Part shown: positions 10,195-18,486 of the stretch, one piece after another
How the letters are laid out: the number at the start of each line of letters is the position of its first letter
Position numbering within the stretch: position 1 is the first letter of the stretch
Assembly (NCBI RefSeq): GCF_014650815.1
Contig: NZ_BMVR01000021.1
Coordinates: 1-64,000, forward strand
Origin: Streptomyces flavofungini
GTDB lineage: Bacteria; Actinomycetota; Actinomycetes; Streptomycetales; Streptomycetaceae
DNA length: 64,000 bases
Direction of reading: 5' to 3'
Made by a program: the position numbers and the translations under genes
The notes under the pieces: model-generated
Told to the model about the DNA's origin: nothing
What the model saw: only the letters and a program-made list of their open reading frames with translations
Databases searched by the model: none

Positions 10195-11280
10195 ATGGGC
10201 GACACGGGCCCTGCTGGGGAACCGGCGGTCGACGGCGCGCACGGCGGAGACGGGGGCGGTGCCGCGCTCATCGAGGCGTCGCTCGGCTTCGTGTTCCCGG
10301 CCGCACTCAGGGCGGCCGCGCTCGCGCGCGTGGCGGACCACCTGTCCGAAGGGCCCCGCGCACCCGCCGAGTTGGCCGCCGCCACCGAGACGGATCCGGC
10401 GGCCCTGACCCGGGTGCTGCGGCTGCTCGCCACGCGGGGTCTGTTCGGCGAGGACGAACAGGGGCGGTTCCGGCTGGAAGCCACGGGCCGAGCGCTGCGG
10501 TCCGATGCCCCGGGTTCCGTACGGGACGCGATCCTCATGATCACTGACCGTACGTTCTGGCTCCCGGCGGGCCGGATGGACCACTGCCTGACCACCGGCG
10601 GATCCGTCTTCGAGGACATCTTCACCCAGCCGTTCTTCGACCACTTCGCCCAGGACGCCGAGACCGCCGCGGTGTTCCACGTCGGCATGGCCGCCATGTC
10701 CGGCGTGGAGAACGGGCCGATCGCGCGCGCCTACGACTTCCCGAAGACCGGCACCGTCGTGGACGTCGGCGGCGGCCAGGGCGGGTTCCTCGCCGCGGTC
10801 CTGCGCGCGGGACCGGGTCTCAGCGGTGTGCTGTACGACCGGGCCCACGTCCTGGCCGGGCAGCAACTGGGCGCCGACGCGGCGCTCGCCGGGCGGTGGT
10901 CCACGGCGGCGGGCGACTTCTTCGCCGACGTGCCCCAGGGCGACATCCTCGTCCTCAAGCGCATCCTGCACGACTGGCAGGACGACCAGTGCGTCCGCCT
11001 GCTGCGGGCCTGCCGCCGCGCGCTCGCTCCGGGCGGCCGGATCCTCGTGGTGGACGCGGTCATCGCCCCGGACAACCGCCCGCATCAAGCCAAGGACCTG
11101 GACCTCCTGATGATGGCCTCGCTGGTCGGCCGCGAGCGGACGCACGAGGACTTCCGTGCCCTGCTGACCGACGCGGGCCTGCGCCTGACCCGCGTCGTTC
11201 GCACGCCCACCGTCCTGAGCATCGTCGAGGCCGAGGCCATGGACGACGGGTCGGGCGAACCGCGAGCCTCCGGACGCTGA
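10195..11280 (+). CDS. SAM-dependent O-methyltransferase (Methyltransf_2 family)
   Basis: A 361-residue methyltransferase of the type that tailors polyketides and phenolic natural products (carminomycin 4-O-methyltransferase-like). The N-terminal half is a dimerisation winged helix (about 30-110, ending LATRGLFGEDEQGRFRL). The C-terminal half is a Rossmann domain with the SAM motif VVDVGGGQGGFLA, then LKRILHDWQDDQ carrying the usual His-Asp pair and APGGRILVVD. The ATG at 10195 follows AAGGAG by eight bases; a longer in-frame start at 10129 lacks a ribosome site. It diverges from the NRPS across a long spacer and ends 32 bases from the convergent ligase gene, which makes it a candidate tailoring enzyme for that pathway. 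The substrate cannot be read from the sequence. Confidence 0.92.
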   Translation: MGDTGPAGEPAVDGAHGGDGGGAALIEASLGFVFPAALRAAALARVADHLSEGPRAPAELAAATETDPAALTRVLRLLATRGLFGEDEQGRFRLEATGRALRSDAPGSVRDAILMITDRTFWLPAGRMDHCLTTGGSVFEDIFTQPFFDHFAQDAETAAVFHVGMAAMSGVENGPIARAYDFPKTGTVVDVGGGQGGFLAAVLRAGPGLSGVLYDRAHVLAGQQLGADAALAGRWSTAAGDFFADVPQGDILVLKRILHDWQDDQCVRLLRACRRALAPGGRILVVDAVIAPDNRPHQAKDLDLLMMASLVGRERTHEDFRALLTDAGLRLTRVVRTPTVLSIVEAEAMDDGSGEPRASGR

Positions 11281-11312
11281 CCAGCTCCGGCACCCCGACC
11301 CGACATCGCCGC

Positions 11313-12941
11313 CTACGGCGTGCCCATGGCTCCGCTCGTCCACGCGGCACGCAGCGCCTTCTTGTCCACCTTGCCGACCTTGGTCGTCGGCAGCTCGTCG
11401 AGGAGGACCGTCTTCCGGGGCCGGTACAGCTCCCCCAACTCGGCCGTCACCGCCGCGCCGACGGCCTCCGGGACGACGTCGGCGCCCTCGGCCGTGGCCA
11501 GGAAGATCTGTACGGCCTCCCCGTACTCCTCGTCCGGCACGCCCAGCGCCGCCGCGTTGCGCACGCCGGGCAGCGTGAGCAGGAAGTCCTCCAGGACCCT
11601 GGAGTAGACGTTGTCGCTGGTGCTGCCGGTGACGATGATGTCCTTGGCCCGGTCGACGAGGTAGAGGTAGCCCTCGGCGTCGAGGTAGCCCAGGTCGCCG
11701 GTGCGCAGCCAGCCGTCGTCGTGCAGGGCTTCCGCGGTGCGCTCCGGGTCCTCGTAGTAGCCGAGCATCACCGGCTTGCCCCGGACGCACACCTCGCCGA
11801 CCTGCCGGACGGGCAGCGCCGCCGTGCCGTCCTCGGCGCGGATCTCGATCTCGGTGCCGGATATGGCGCGCCCGCAGCTGCGCCAGAGCTCGGGGCGCCG
11901 GGCCCCCTCCGAGGCGAGCTCCTCCGCGCCGAACGCGGCGATGCCGAGCGCCTCCGACTGTCCGTAGCCCTGGCTGATCACGGGACCGAAGACCTCGGCC
12001 GTCTGCCGCAGCCTGCTGGGCGACGAGGCCGCGCCGCCGACGACGATCCGCCGCAGCGCGGGGAGGGCGCCCGGTACGCACTCCGGGTGGTCGAGCAGCG
12101 CGTACAGCATGGGCGGTACGAACATAGTGGTGGTGATCCGCTCCGCGCGCAGCGCCGCCAGCGCCGCGCCCGCTTCGAACTCGGGCAGCACCACGAGGAC
12201 GGACCCCGTCACCAGCGCCTGGAGCGAGGTGAGGTGGCCGCTGCCGTGGGTGAGGAGCGTGGCGACGAGCACCCGGTCCGTGGCCGGGTCCATGGCCGGG
12301 AAGAACGCGGAGCCGGAGTCCTGCTGAGCCTCGTCGAACAGGCCCACCAGCGTGTCGTAGAGCCGGTGGCTGTGCGCGGCGAGCTTGGGGCGGCCCAGGG
12401 TGCCGCCGGTGTACAGGACCGTGACGGCCTCGTCCGCCGCCGGGGCGGGCACCCCCTCGGGGCGCTCCGCCGGGCAGTCGGCCGCCAGGGCCAGCAGGTC
12501 CGCGGACGGCTCCTCGCAGGGGCCGAGGCTGAGCAGCACGGGCGCGTGGACGCTGCTGCCGGCCGCGTCGGCGGCCCGCCGCGCGAAGAGCGGGTCGGTG
12601 ACCACGGCACGCGCCCGGGACTGCTCGACCAGCGCGGCGAGTTCACCCGGCCCCGGCTCGGGCGGCAGGAACACGACGCGGCAGCCGATGAGATGGACCG
12701 CGAGCTGCACCAGGACGGAGTCCACGCGGTTGGCCAGGAACAGGCCCACTCCGTCGCCGGGAGCGAGCCCCTGCCCGCGCAGCGCGTGCCCCAGCCTGAA
12801 CAGCCGCCGCCGGGCCTCTCCCCTGGTCAGCCGTTGCGCACCCTGGACGAGCGCCTCGGCGCTCTCGTCCTCGTACCAGTGCTCCAGGATGCGGTCCACG
12901 TATGTCCGCGGCGCGCTTGCGCCCTGCGCGTTAACGATCAT
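11313..12941 (-). CDS. Stand-alone AMP-dependent acyl/aryl ligase
   Basis: A class I adenylate-forming enzyme of about 542 residues that activates a carboxylic acid as its adenylate, then usually transfers it to CoA or a carrier protein. Motifs are VLYTGGTLGRPK (P-loop-like), ISQGYGQSE, the hinge aspartate in GWLRTGDLGYLD, DRAKDIIVTG, and the C-terminal lysine in TTKVGKVDKKAL. No PCP or condensation domain is attached. ATG at 12941 is preferred. In-frame upstream GTG (12947) and TTG (12953) codons exist and none has a strong ribosome site, so the start is uncertain by a few codons. It converges with the O-methyltransferase. Near an NRPS such a ligase could supply an acyl or aryl cap or a precursor, but here the loading module has no starter C domain to accept one. 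Confidence 0.9.
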   Translation of the reverse strand: MIVNAQGASAPRTYVDRILEHWYEDESAEALVQGAQRLTRGEARRRLFRLGHALRGQGLAPGDGVGLFLANRVDSVLVQLAVHLIGCRVVFLPPEPGPGELAALVEQSRARAVVTDPLFARRAADAAGSSVHAPVLLSLGPCEEPSADLLALAADCPAERPEGVPAPAADEAVTVLYTGGTLGRPKLAAHSHRLYDTLVGLFDEAQQDSGSAFFPAMDPATDRVLVATLLTHGSGHLTSLQALVTGSVLVVLPEFEAGAALAALRAERITTTMFVPPMLYALLDHPECVPGALPALRRIVVGGAASSPSRLRQTAEVFGPVISQGYGQSEALGIAAFGAEELASEGARRPELWRSCGRAISGTEIEIRAEDGTAALPVRQVGEVCVRGKPVMLGYYEDPERTAEALHDDGWLRTGDLGYLDAEGYLYLVDRAKDIIVTGSTSDNVYSRVLEDFLLTLPGVRNAAALGVPDEEYGEAVQIFLATAEGADVVPEAVGAAVTAELGELYRPRKTVLLDELPTTKVGKVDKKALRAAWTSGAMGTP

Positions 12942-13564
12942 CAGCACATGCAAACACGTTGCCCGGAGGCCGCTGTCCCACAGGGGCCACCTTCGGCCAT
13001 CATCTGACGGCGCCTCCTGCCCGCACCTTGCCGGGGATCGGGCATGCGCAGATCAGCAGACCACCCGAGAGAGCACCCCGAACGTCCCCGCAGCATGGCG
13101 AGGAATCGTTCCTTCCGATGTGACCCGCACAACAGTGACGCGGCCTCAGAGCGTGGGCTCAGGACGTGGGCTCACGACCGGCTCAGCACGCGCGCCGAGT
13201 GCTCCGATCACCTTCGGGGAGCGGCGGAACGCCGGTCGCGTGGGCTTCGCGGATGCGAGGCGCGGCCGCCTTTTCGGCCACCGCCTCGAGTACGTCGTCA
13301 CCCGTCTCGCCGTGCACCAGGCCGTCTTGCGGAAACCGCAAGATTCCGTGCCGGGTCGTGAGGTGCCTGCCAAGACTGGGCGCACCCCGGCACAAGGAGC
13401 CGGAACGAAGTCACCGACCGGCAAGCAACGTTGCGTGCCGCATCGGCGGACAGCGTGGCCGATGCCGTCACCCACCTACCGAGGCGCGGGCCGCACGAAC
13501 ATCCTCCGCGCACTCGTCGACGGCACGACCGGCCATCGATCCACCTTCTCCAGAACGGCAACAG
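12942..13564. other. Intergenic region without a recognised gene
   Basis: Both flanking genes (ligase on minus, lipoprotein on plus) point away from this 0.6-kb stretch, so it should hold two promoters. Minus-strand frames around 13180-13395 contain a short acidic stretch (GETGDDVLEAVAEKA) that looks protein-like but is not supported by a good start or by a full domain. I see nothing else. Confidence 0.4.
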
Positions 13565-14605
13565 ATGATCACAGCACCAGGGCCGCCGCCGCGCCGCTTC
13601 CTCAGATCCGCGCACACGGTGGCAACCGTCCTGCTCACCGCCCTCCTCACGATCGCCACCGCGGCCTGCTCCACACCGGCATCGGAGGACAGCGGTGGCG
13701 ACGTTCCCGCCTACGCCGCCGCCACCCACGACGATCCCCGGTTCGCGAAGACCTTCCGGCACAGGTTCGCCGACGTCGACGGCGTCCGCATGCACTACGT
13801 GACCGGGGGCAGCGGCCCGCCCGTCGTGCTGCTGCACGGTTGGCCGCAGACCTGGTACGGCTGGTGGCCGGTCATGCCGGAACTCGCCGAGCACCACACG
13901 GTCTACGCCGTCGACCTTCCCGGCCTCGGCGACAGCACCGGCACACCGACCGGCTACGACAAGGCCACGCTGGCGCGGTACGTGCACAAGCTGGTCGCCG
14001 ATCGGCTCAAGGTGGGCGACGCCCGTGTCATCGGGCACGACCTCGGCGCGGCGGTGGCCTTCCAGTACGCCAGCCAGTTCCCCGACGACACCGACCGCCT
14101 CGGCTACCTCGACCTGCCGCTGCCCGGTCCCGCGATCAACGCCCGTACGTACCGCTCACTGAGCTGGCACATCGCCTTTCACTCCCAGCGACGGGTCCCC
14201 GAGGCGGTCGTGGGCAACGATGTCCGCGCGTACCTGGCCCTGTTCTATCCCCAAGTCTCTTTCGGTGGAACGGCGTTCGGCGGCACCTCCCAACGGTCCC
14301 CGTTCACCCGCGCCGAGATCGACGAGTACGCGCGAACGTACAGTCGACCCAAGGTCCTGTCGGGCGGCTTCGAGCTCTACCGCGCCCTCGACGAAGACGT
14401 CCGCGACACCGTGGCAGCGGCACCGACACGGGTCCCGACTCTCCTCATGACCGCCCAAGGGCAACTCAAGGCGATCCGGAACACGGTGGCCCCGCGCCTG
14501 GCCAACATCAAGCGGGCGGTGGACGTGCCGAAGGCCGGGCACTGGCTCGTCGAGGAGAACCCCCGATTCGTCACCGCCGAACTACTGCGTTTCCTCGACG
14601 GCTGA
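13565..14605 (+). CDS. Exported alpha/beta-hydrolase lipoprotein, epoxide-hydrolase type
   Basis: A 346-residue protein with a lipoprotein signal peptide: basic start, hydrophobic helix and lipobox ending TAAC near residue 37, so it should be anchored outside the membrane. The mature part is an alpha/beta hydrolase: HGWPQTWYGW (oxyanion hole HGxP), the nucleophile elbow VIGHDLGAAVAF with Asp instead of Ser, a tyrosine-containing cap, and a C-terminal KAGHWLVEE supplying the histidine. An aspartate nucleophile with HGWP is the pattern of epoxide hydrolases and haloacid or haloalkane dehalogenases. The start is ATG at 13565; upstream in-frame codons lack a signal peptide at their N-terminus. 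The adjacent SRPBCC gene follows 57 bases downstream and may be co-transcribed. Confidence 0.88.
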   Translation: MITAPGPPPRRFLRSAHTVATVLLTALLTIATAACSTPASEDSGGDVPAYAAATHDDPRFAKTFRHRFADVDGVRMHYVTGGSGPPVVLLHGWPQTWYGWWPVMPELAEHHTVYAVDLPGLGDSTGTPTGYDKATLARYVHKLVADRLKVGDARVIGHDLGAAVAFQYASQFPDDTDRLGYLDLPLPGPAINARTYRSLSWHIAFHSQRRVPEAVVGNDVRAYLALFYPQVSFGGTAFGGTSQRSPFTRAEIDEYARTYSRPKVLSGGFELYRALDEDVRDTVAAAPTRVPTLLMTAQGQLKAIRNTVAPRLANIKRAVDVPKAGHWLVEENPRFVTAELLRFLDG

Positions 14606-14662
14606 CCACACCGCCGAGGCGACCCGGTACACCGCCCGCATCCACTCAAGGAGCCTTCGACC

Positions 14663-15112
14663 ATGCACGAGTACGACGTCACCGTGACCACCGGCGCCTC
14701 CCCGGAAACCGTCTGGAAGCTACTGGTCGACGCCACGACCTGGCCGCTGTGGTCCAAGGTGGACAGCCTGGACACGGCACGGTCGGTCGACCTCGATCCC
14801 GGCGGCGACGACGGCGTCGGTGCCGTCCGGGCGTTCCGGACGGGACGCACCGTGACCGGAGAGCGGATCACGGAGAAGGTCGAGCAACGCCTCCTCGCGT
14901 ACGAAGACGCGTTCAACACGCCGATCCACCACCTTCACGCCCGCATCGAGCTGGAGCCGACAGCGAGCGCGGGCACCGTCATCCACTGGCACGGCACGTA
15001 CGAAACGAGCTGGCTCATGGGCCTGATCATGCCGCGCTACCTCCAGAAGTTCATGCGGGGCATGGCGGACGGCCTTGCCCGCTACGCCGAGGAGCGCGAG
15101 TCGGCGCGGTGA
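14663..15112 (+). CDS. SRPBCC (START/polyketide cyclase-like) family protein
   Basis: A 149-residue protein of the helix-grip SRPBCC fold, which forms a cavity for hydrophobic ligands. It begins MHEYDVTVTTGASPETVWKLL, the usual first strand and helix, contains a WPLWSKVDS segment, and closes with the long C-terminal helix (MGLIMPRYLQKFMRGMADGL). The start ATG follows AGGAG by nine bases. Family members range from cyclases to ligand-binding and self-resistance proteins, so no specific reaction can be assigned. It lies directly downstream of the hydrolase lipoprotein and converges on the nitroreductase gene. Confidence 0.85.
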   Translation: MHEYDVTVTTGASPETVWKLLVDATTWPLWSKVDSLDTARSVDLDPGGDDGVGAVRAFRTGRTVTGERITEKVEQRLLAYEDAFNTPIHHLHARIELEPTASAGTVIHWHGTYETSWLMGLIMPRYLQKFMRGMADGLARYAEERESAR

Positions 15113-15130
15113 GGGTCGGGGCCGACGCCG

Positions 15131-15147
15131 GACCGGCATGCCCGGTC
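15131..15147. terminator. Short hairpin between convergent genes
   Basis: GACCGG, five bases, CCGGTC form a perfect 6-bp stem in the 33-base gap between the SRPBCC gene and the nitroreductase stop codon. The position suggests a two-way terminator, but the stem is short and there is no U-tract. Confidence 0.35.
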
Positions 15148-15811
15148 ACCCTCCGATGAAGCGCACTGTTTCTGTCATGTCAGCCCGCGCGGTGCGCAGT
15201 TGTGGCGCACCCTCCTTCTCGAATCCCACCGAGACACCGCAGAACAGCACGAGCCCGTCGTCGGCTCCGACGATCTGGCTGACCGTCCTGCGATACATCG
15301 TCCACATCACCTGAGGGCAGCTGTGCAGCCCCTCCGCCCTCAGCAGCAGCATGACCGTCTGCAAGTGCATGCCCGCGTCCCCCCACTGCCCGGGCCCCAT
15401 CGTCCGGTCGAGGTAGCAGAACAGCACGACCGGCGCCCCGAACGCCTCCGAGTTCAGGGCAGCGATCTTCATGGGCCTGTCGGGGTCGTCGCGGTCGATC
15501 CCGAGCGCCGCGTACCGCTGGGCAGCCGCGGCGGCGAACCGGTCCGTGTACGGCGAGGTCAGCTCGGCCGGGTACATCGGATACTCCCGCTCGTCCCCCG
15601 GGTCTCCGGCCAGTGCCCTGGCAGTCGCGCGCCTCTTCAGCTCGGCCAAGGGCTCGCCGGTCACGACGTACACCTGCCACGGCTGGAGGTTCCCGCTCGA
15701 CGGAGCCCGCGTCGCCGCGGCCAGCACGCGTTCGAGTGTCTCTTTGGACACCGGCTCATCGCTGAACGCCCGCACGGCCCGGCGACTGTTCACAGCTTCA
15801 TACACGTCCAC
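15146..15811 (-). CDS. Nitroreductase family FMN oxidoreductase
   Basis: A 221-residue flavoprotein predicted to reduce nitro groups, quinones or related acceptors with NAD(P)H. The N-terminal NSRRAVRAFSDEPV motif and the APSSGNLQPWQVYVVTG segment are the FMN phosphate- and ring-binding signatures of the family. The C-terminal LVLFCGVSVGFEKEG is the expected glycine-rich FMN loop. Translation starts at GTG 15811 with only a weak ribosome site. It lies downstream of the aldolase pair on the same strand, 39 bases away, so it may be the last gene of that transcript. Confidence 0.9.
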   Translation of the reverse strand: MDVYEAVNSRRAVRAFSDEPVSKETLERVLAAATRAPSSGNLQPWQVYVVTGEPLAELKRRATARALAGDPGDEREYPMYPAELTSPYTDRFAAAAAQRYAALGIDRDDPDRPMKIAALNSEAFGAPVVLFCYLDRTMGPGQWGDAGMHLQTVMLLLRAEGLHSCPQVMWTMYRRTVSQIVGADDGLVLFCGVSVGFEKEGAPQLRTARADMTETVRFIGG

Positions 15812-15850
15812 GTCCGCGAGACACCCCGTCTACTGGACCTCAAGGGGAAC

Positions 15851-16783
15851 TCAATCGGCCGAGGTCTGTGCCGCACCGTGATCCAGCAGTGGATGCGTGG
15901 CGAGCCCGTCGAGCAGGTCCCGCAGCCGGTCCGCCTCCACGTCGGGCAACGGCAGCAGCGGCGCACGCGGCGGGCCGACTGGTTTGCCCTGGAGCTCAAG
16001 GCCTGCCTTGATCGCCCGGGGCAGGCCCTGGGCGACGATGAACTGGAGGAACGGGAGCTGGGCCGCGAGGAGGTCCTTGGCCTGCCCCTGCGCGCCGCGC
16101 CGCACGGCGGCGTAGAGCTCCAGGCACCACTGGGGCAGCAGGCAGGGTGCCGCGGTGCACCAGCCGGCCGCTCCTGCCTGGAAGGCGTCGAGGGCCACGG
16201 GGTTGCTGCCGTTGTAGACCGACAGGGCGTTCCCGGACAGCTCCCGGATGGCGCGGAAACGCTCGACCCTGCCCGAACTCTCCTTGACCATGGTGAGGTT
16301 GGGGATCTTCTCGGCGAGGGCGACGATCGTCTCGGGAGGGAGGTCGACTCCGCTGGTGCCGGGGTTGTTGTACAGCATCACCGGCAGGTCGGTTGCCGCC
16401 GCGACCGTCGCGAAGTGCCGTTCGAGCTCCGCTTCGGTCAGTTTCCAGTACGTCACGGGCAGCACCATGACGGCGGTGGCTCCGGCGCGTGCCGCCGCGC
16501 GGGCGCGCCGCACGGTGGTGGCGGTGCTCCAATGCGAGACGCCGACCAGGGTCGGCACCCGGCCCGCCACGGTCTGCAGCGTGGTGTCGCAGACGGCGTC
16601 CCACTCGGCCTCGTCGAGATAGGCGCTCTCGCCCGTGCTGCCGAGGGGGGCGACGGCGTGGCTGCCCGCGTCGACCAGATCGTCGGTCAGGCGGCGCAGC
16701 GCGGGCAGGTCCAGTTCGCCGGTGGCCGCGGAGAACGGCGTGACGGGGTAGGAGATGATGCCCTTGAGCAGCGGCTGGTCCAT
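15851..16783 (-). CDS. Dihydrodipicolinate synthase (DapA) family aldolase
   Basis: A 310-residue class I lyase of the NAL/DapA superfamily, which condenses or cleaves pyruvate with an aldehyde through a Schiff base. Visible signatures are GSTGES in place of the classical GTTGE, the tyrosine in LYNNPGTS, and the Schiff-base lysine in TMVKESSG. A C-terminal extension of about 15 residues is present. Its ATG overlaps the TGA of the upstream class II aldolase by one base (TGATG), which implies translational coupling. Placement in a regulated aldolase operon, away from lysine genes, argues for a catabolic or specialised substrate over lysine synthesis. Confidence 0.9.
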   Translation of the reverse strand: MDQPLLKGIISYPVTPFSAATGELDLPALRRLTDDLVDAGSHAVAPLGSTGESAYLDEAEWDAVCDTTLQTVAGRVPTLVGVSHWSTATTVRRARAAARAGATAVMVLPVTYWKLTEAELERHFATVAAATDLPVMLYNNPGTSGVDLPPETIVALAEKIPNLTMVKESSGRVERFRAIRELSGNALSVYNGSNPVALDAFQAGAAGWCTAAPCLLPQWCLELYAAVRRGAQGQAKDLLAAQLPFLQFIVAQGLPRAIKAGLELQGKPVGPPRAPLLPLPDVEADRLRDLLDGLATHPLLDHGAAQTSAD

Positions 16784-17580
16784 CAGATCTGCACCTCGTT
16801 CGTGACGCAGTCGGGGTGGTTGCGGAGGGCGCGCCGTGCGTAGTAGGCGAAGTTGGCCTGGTTGCGCCGCTCGGTGGACGTCCAGTCATGGGCTTCGCGG
16901 GCGAGGGCTTCGGGCAGCGGCTGGATGGTTCCCGCGGCCATCGCCAGGAGCTGCAACCGGGCGGCGCGCTCGATGAGGACAGCCAGGTTGCACGCCTCTT
17001 CGACCGTCGCCCCGGTCACCAGTTGCCCGTGGTGGGCGAGGAGGATGGCCCGCTTGTCCCCCAGCGCCGCGGAGATGATCTCGCCCTCCTCGTTGCCGAC
17101 GGGCACGCCCGGCCAGTCCTTGAGGAAGGCGCAGTCGTCGTAGAGCGGCGTTGTGTCCATGTGGGAGATCTGGAGGGGGACTTCCAGCATGGCGAGCGCC
17201 GCGGTGTGCAGGGAGTGCGTGTGCACAATGCAGTTGACGTCCTGGCGCGCGCGGTAGATCCAGGAGTGGAACCGGTTCGCCGGGTTGGGGATGCCCTCTC
17301 CCGCAAGGAGGTTGAGGTCCTCGTCGACCAGCAGGAGGTTCGTTTCGGCGATCTCGTCGAAGCCGAGGCCGAGCCGCTGGGTGTAGTAGGTGCCGGGCTC
17401 CTGGCCGCGGGCGGTGATCTGTCCGGCGAGCCCCGAGTCGTGGCCGCCGTCGAACAGGATGCGGCACGTCAGGGCCAGCTTCTGCCTGGTCGTCAGCTTC
17501 GAGTCGCCGAAGTGTGCGCGCATCTGCTGCTCAGCACGGCCGACCAGTACGTCTCTCGTCTCGCGCAGCGCATCTGCCAT
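16783..17580 (-). CDS. Class II aldolase/adducin family protein
   Basis: A 265-residue zinc aldolase of the fuculose-phosphate aldolase/adducin fold. The zinc histidines are visible in CIVHTHSLHTAALAM and LLAHHGQLVTGATVEEA, and GTYYTQRLGLGFDEI is the usual early loop. ATG at 17580 has GGGAG six bases upstream and is preferred over a start 28 codons earlier that has none. It is the first gene of the aldolase pair and diverges from the XRE-cupin regulator, with the perfect operator at 17668-17686 between them. Together with the DapA-type gene it suggests aldehyde or sugar-acid breakdown controlled by a small molecule. Confidence 0.92.
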   Translation of the reverse strand: MADALRETRDVLVGRAEQQMRAHFGDSKLTTRQKLALTCRILFDGGHDSGLAGQITARGQEPGTYYTQRLGLGFDEIAETNLLLVDEDLNLLAGEGIPNPANRFHSWIYRARQDVNCIVHTHSLHTAALAMLEVPLQISHMDTTPLYDDCAFLKDWPGVPVGNEEGEIISAALGDKRAILLAHHGQLVTGATVEEACNLAVLIERAARLQLLAMAAGTIQPLPEALAREAHDWTSTERRNQANFAYYARRALRNHPDCVTNEVQI

Positions 17581-17667
17581 TTCTGCTCCCTTTCCGGGTG
17601 CCGACGCTTCGGCACCTCGTCGACGGATACCGGGCACCCCGACAGGCCTGGGACACACAGACAACTA

Positions 17668-17686
17668 TATGACACCCTGTGTCATA
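17668..17686. promoter_or_regulatory. Perfect 8-bp dyad operator, XRE-cupin/aldolase divergent promoter
   Basis: TATGACAC, three bases, GTGTCATA is a perfect 19-bp inverted repeat in the 214-bp gap between the divergent aldolase and regulator genes. AT-rich ACTATAT immediately adjoins it and could serve as a -10 element. Position and symmetry fit a dimeric HTH regulator binding between divergent promoters. The most economical partner is the adjacent XRE-cupin protein. Confidence 0.75.
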
Positions 17687-17794
17687 CGAGAAGACCCCCG
17701 GCTCCAGCCCGGTCCGGGGACGGCGCCAGAGCGCGGCGCATACGATTCCGGCTGGTGAGGGCGACGGCTCCTCGGGTCGCGAAGGGAACGAACG

Positions 17795-18370
17795 GTGATC
17801 AATCGGGTACGACAGCTGCGTAAGGAACGGCTGATGACCCTGGAGGCGCTCGCCGAGCGGGCCGGAGTCACCAAGAGCTACCTGTCCAAAGTCGAACGCG
17901 GCCAGAGCGTCCCCTCCATCGCCGTCGGCGCGGCGCTCGCACGGGCACTGGACGTGCACCTCGACCGGCTCTTCACGGACTCCGAACAGCTCGGCGACGA
18001 CATCACCGTCACCCTGGCCGGGGAACGCCAGCTGCTCACCCCCGGCCAGGAGAACGGCACCCGCTACGAGGGCATCGCGCTCCAGGCCAACGGAAAGAGC
18101 ATGACGCCCTTCATGCTGCACCCGGACCACGATGCGGACCACGCCCCCTTCCGGGACCATCCGGGCGAGGAGTTCCTCTTCGTCCACGCAGGCCGCGCCG
18201 AACTCCTCTTCCCGCACCGGGCCATCGAACTGGCCCCGGGGGACTCGGTGTATTTCAAGGCCACCACGCCCCACAAGATTCGCTCGCTGAGCGAGGACCG
18301 GGCATCGGTTCTGCTGCTGGTCTGTGCCGATCAGGAGAGCTCCGAAGGCCTCTACTCACACCTGCCCTGA
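17795..18370 (+). CDS. XRE-family transcriptional regulator with C-terminal cupin
   Basis: A 191-residue two-domain regulator. Residues 1-62 are a Cro/C1-type helix-turn-helix (LEALAERAGVTKSYLSKVER, then PSIAVGAALARAL). Residues about 110-185 are a small-molecule-sensing cupin (HPGEEFLFVHAGRAEL, then LAPGDSVYFKATTPHKI). This architecture is typical of PuuR-like regulators of catabolic operons, where the cupin senses the substrate. The start is GTG at 17795, after GAAGGGA. It diverges from the aldolase pair and very likely binds the dyad at 17668-17686, controlling both itself and the aldolases. Confidence 0.93.
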   Translation: MINRVRQLRKERLMTLEALAERAGVTKSYLSKVERGQSVPSIAVGAALARALDVHLDRLFTDSEQLGDDITVTLAGERQLLTPGQENGTRYEGIALQANGKSMTPFMLHPDHDADHAPFRDHPGEEFLFVHAGRAELLFPHRAIELAPGDSVYFKATTPHKIRSLSEDRASVLLLVCADQESSEGLYSHLP

Positions 18371-18486
18371 CCCGGTCCCAGGACCTGGAATCCCGGGACT
18401 GATCGCCCTGGAGAGCGGGGCACCGGCGCCCGGTGCGGTCAGCGTGGTCGAGGTCATGCGGCAGCCCTCTCCCGGTTCGGCCGATG

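Noticed and set aside
9682..12081. A 799-codon minus-strand frame across the spacer and the O-methyltransferase
   Set aside because: It is antisense to the methyltransferase, and its only family-like part belongs to the end of the AMP ligase in another frame.
13183..13395. Minus-strand frame with GETGDDVLEAVAEKA, reminiscent of DUF1059-type small proteins
   Set aside because: The cysteine-bearing start is in a different frame, the C-terminal half does not fit the family, and no ribosome site exists. It is too weak to list as a gene.
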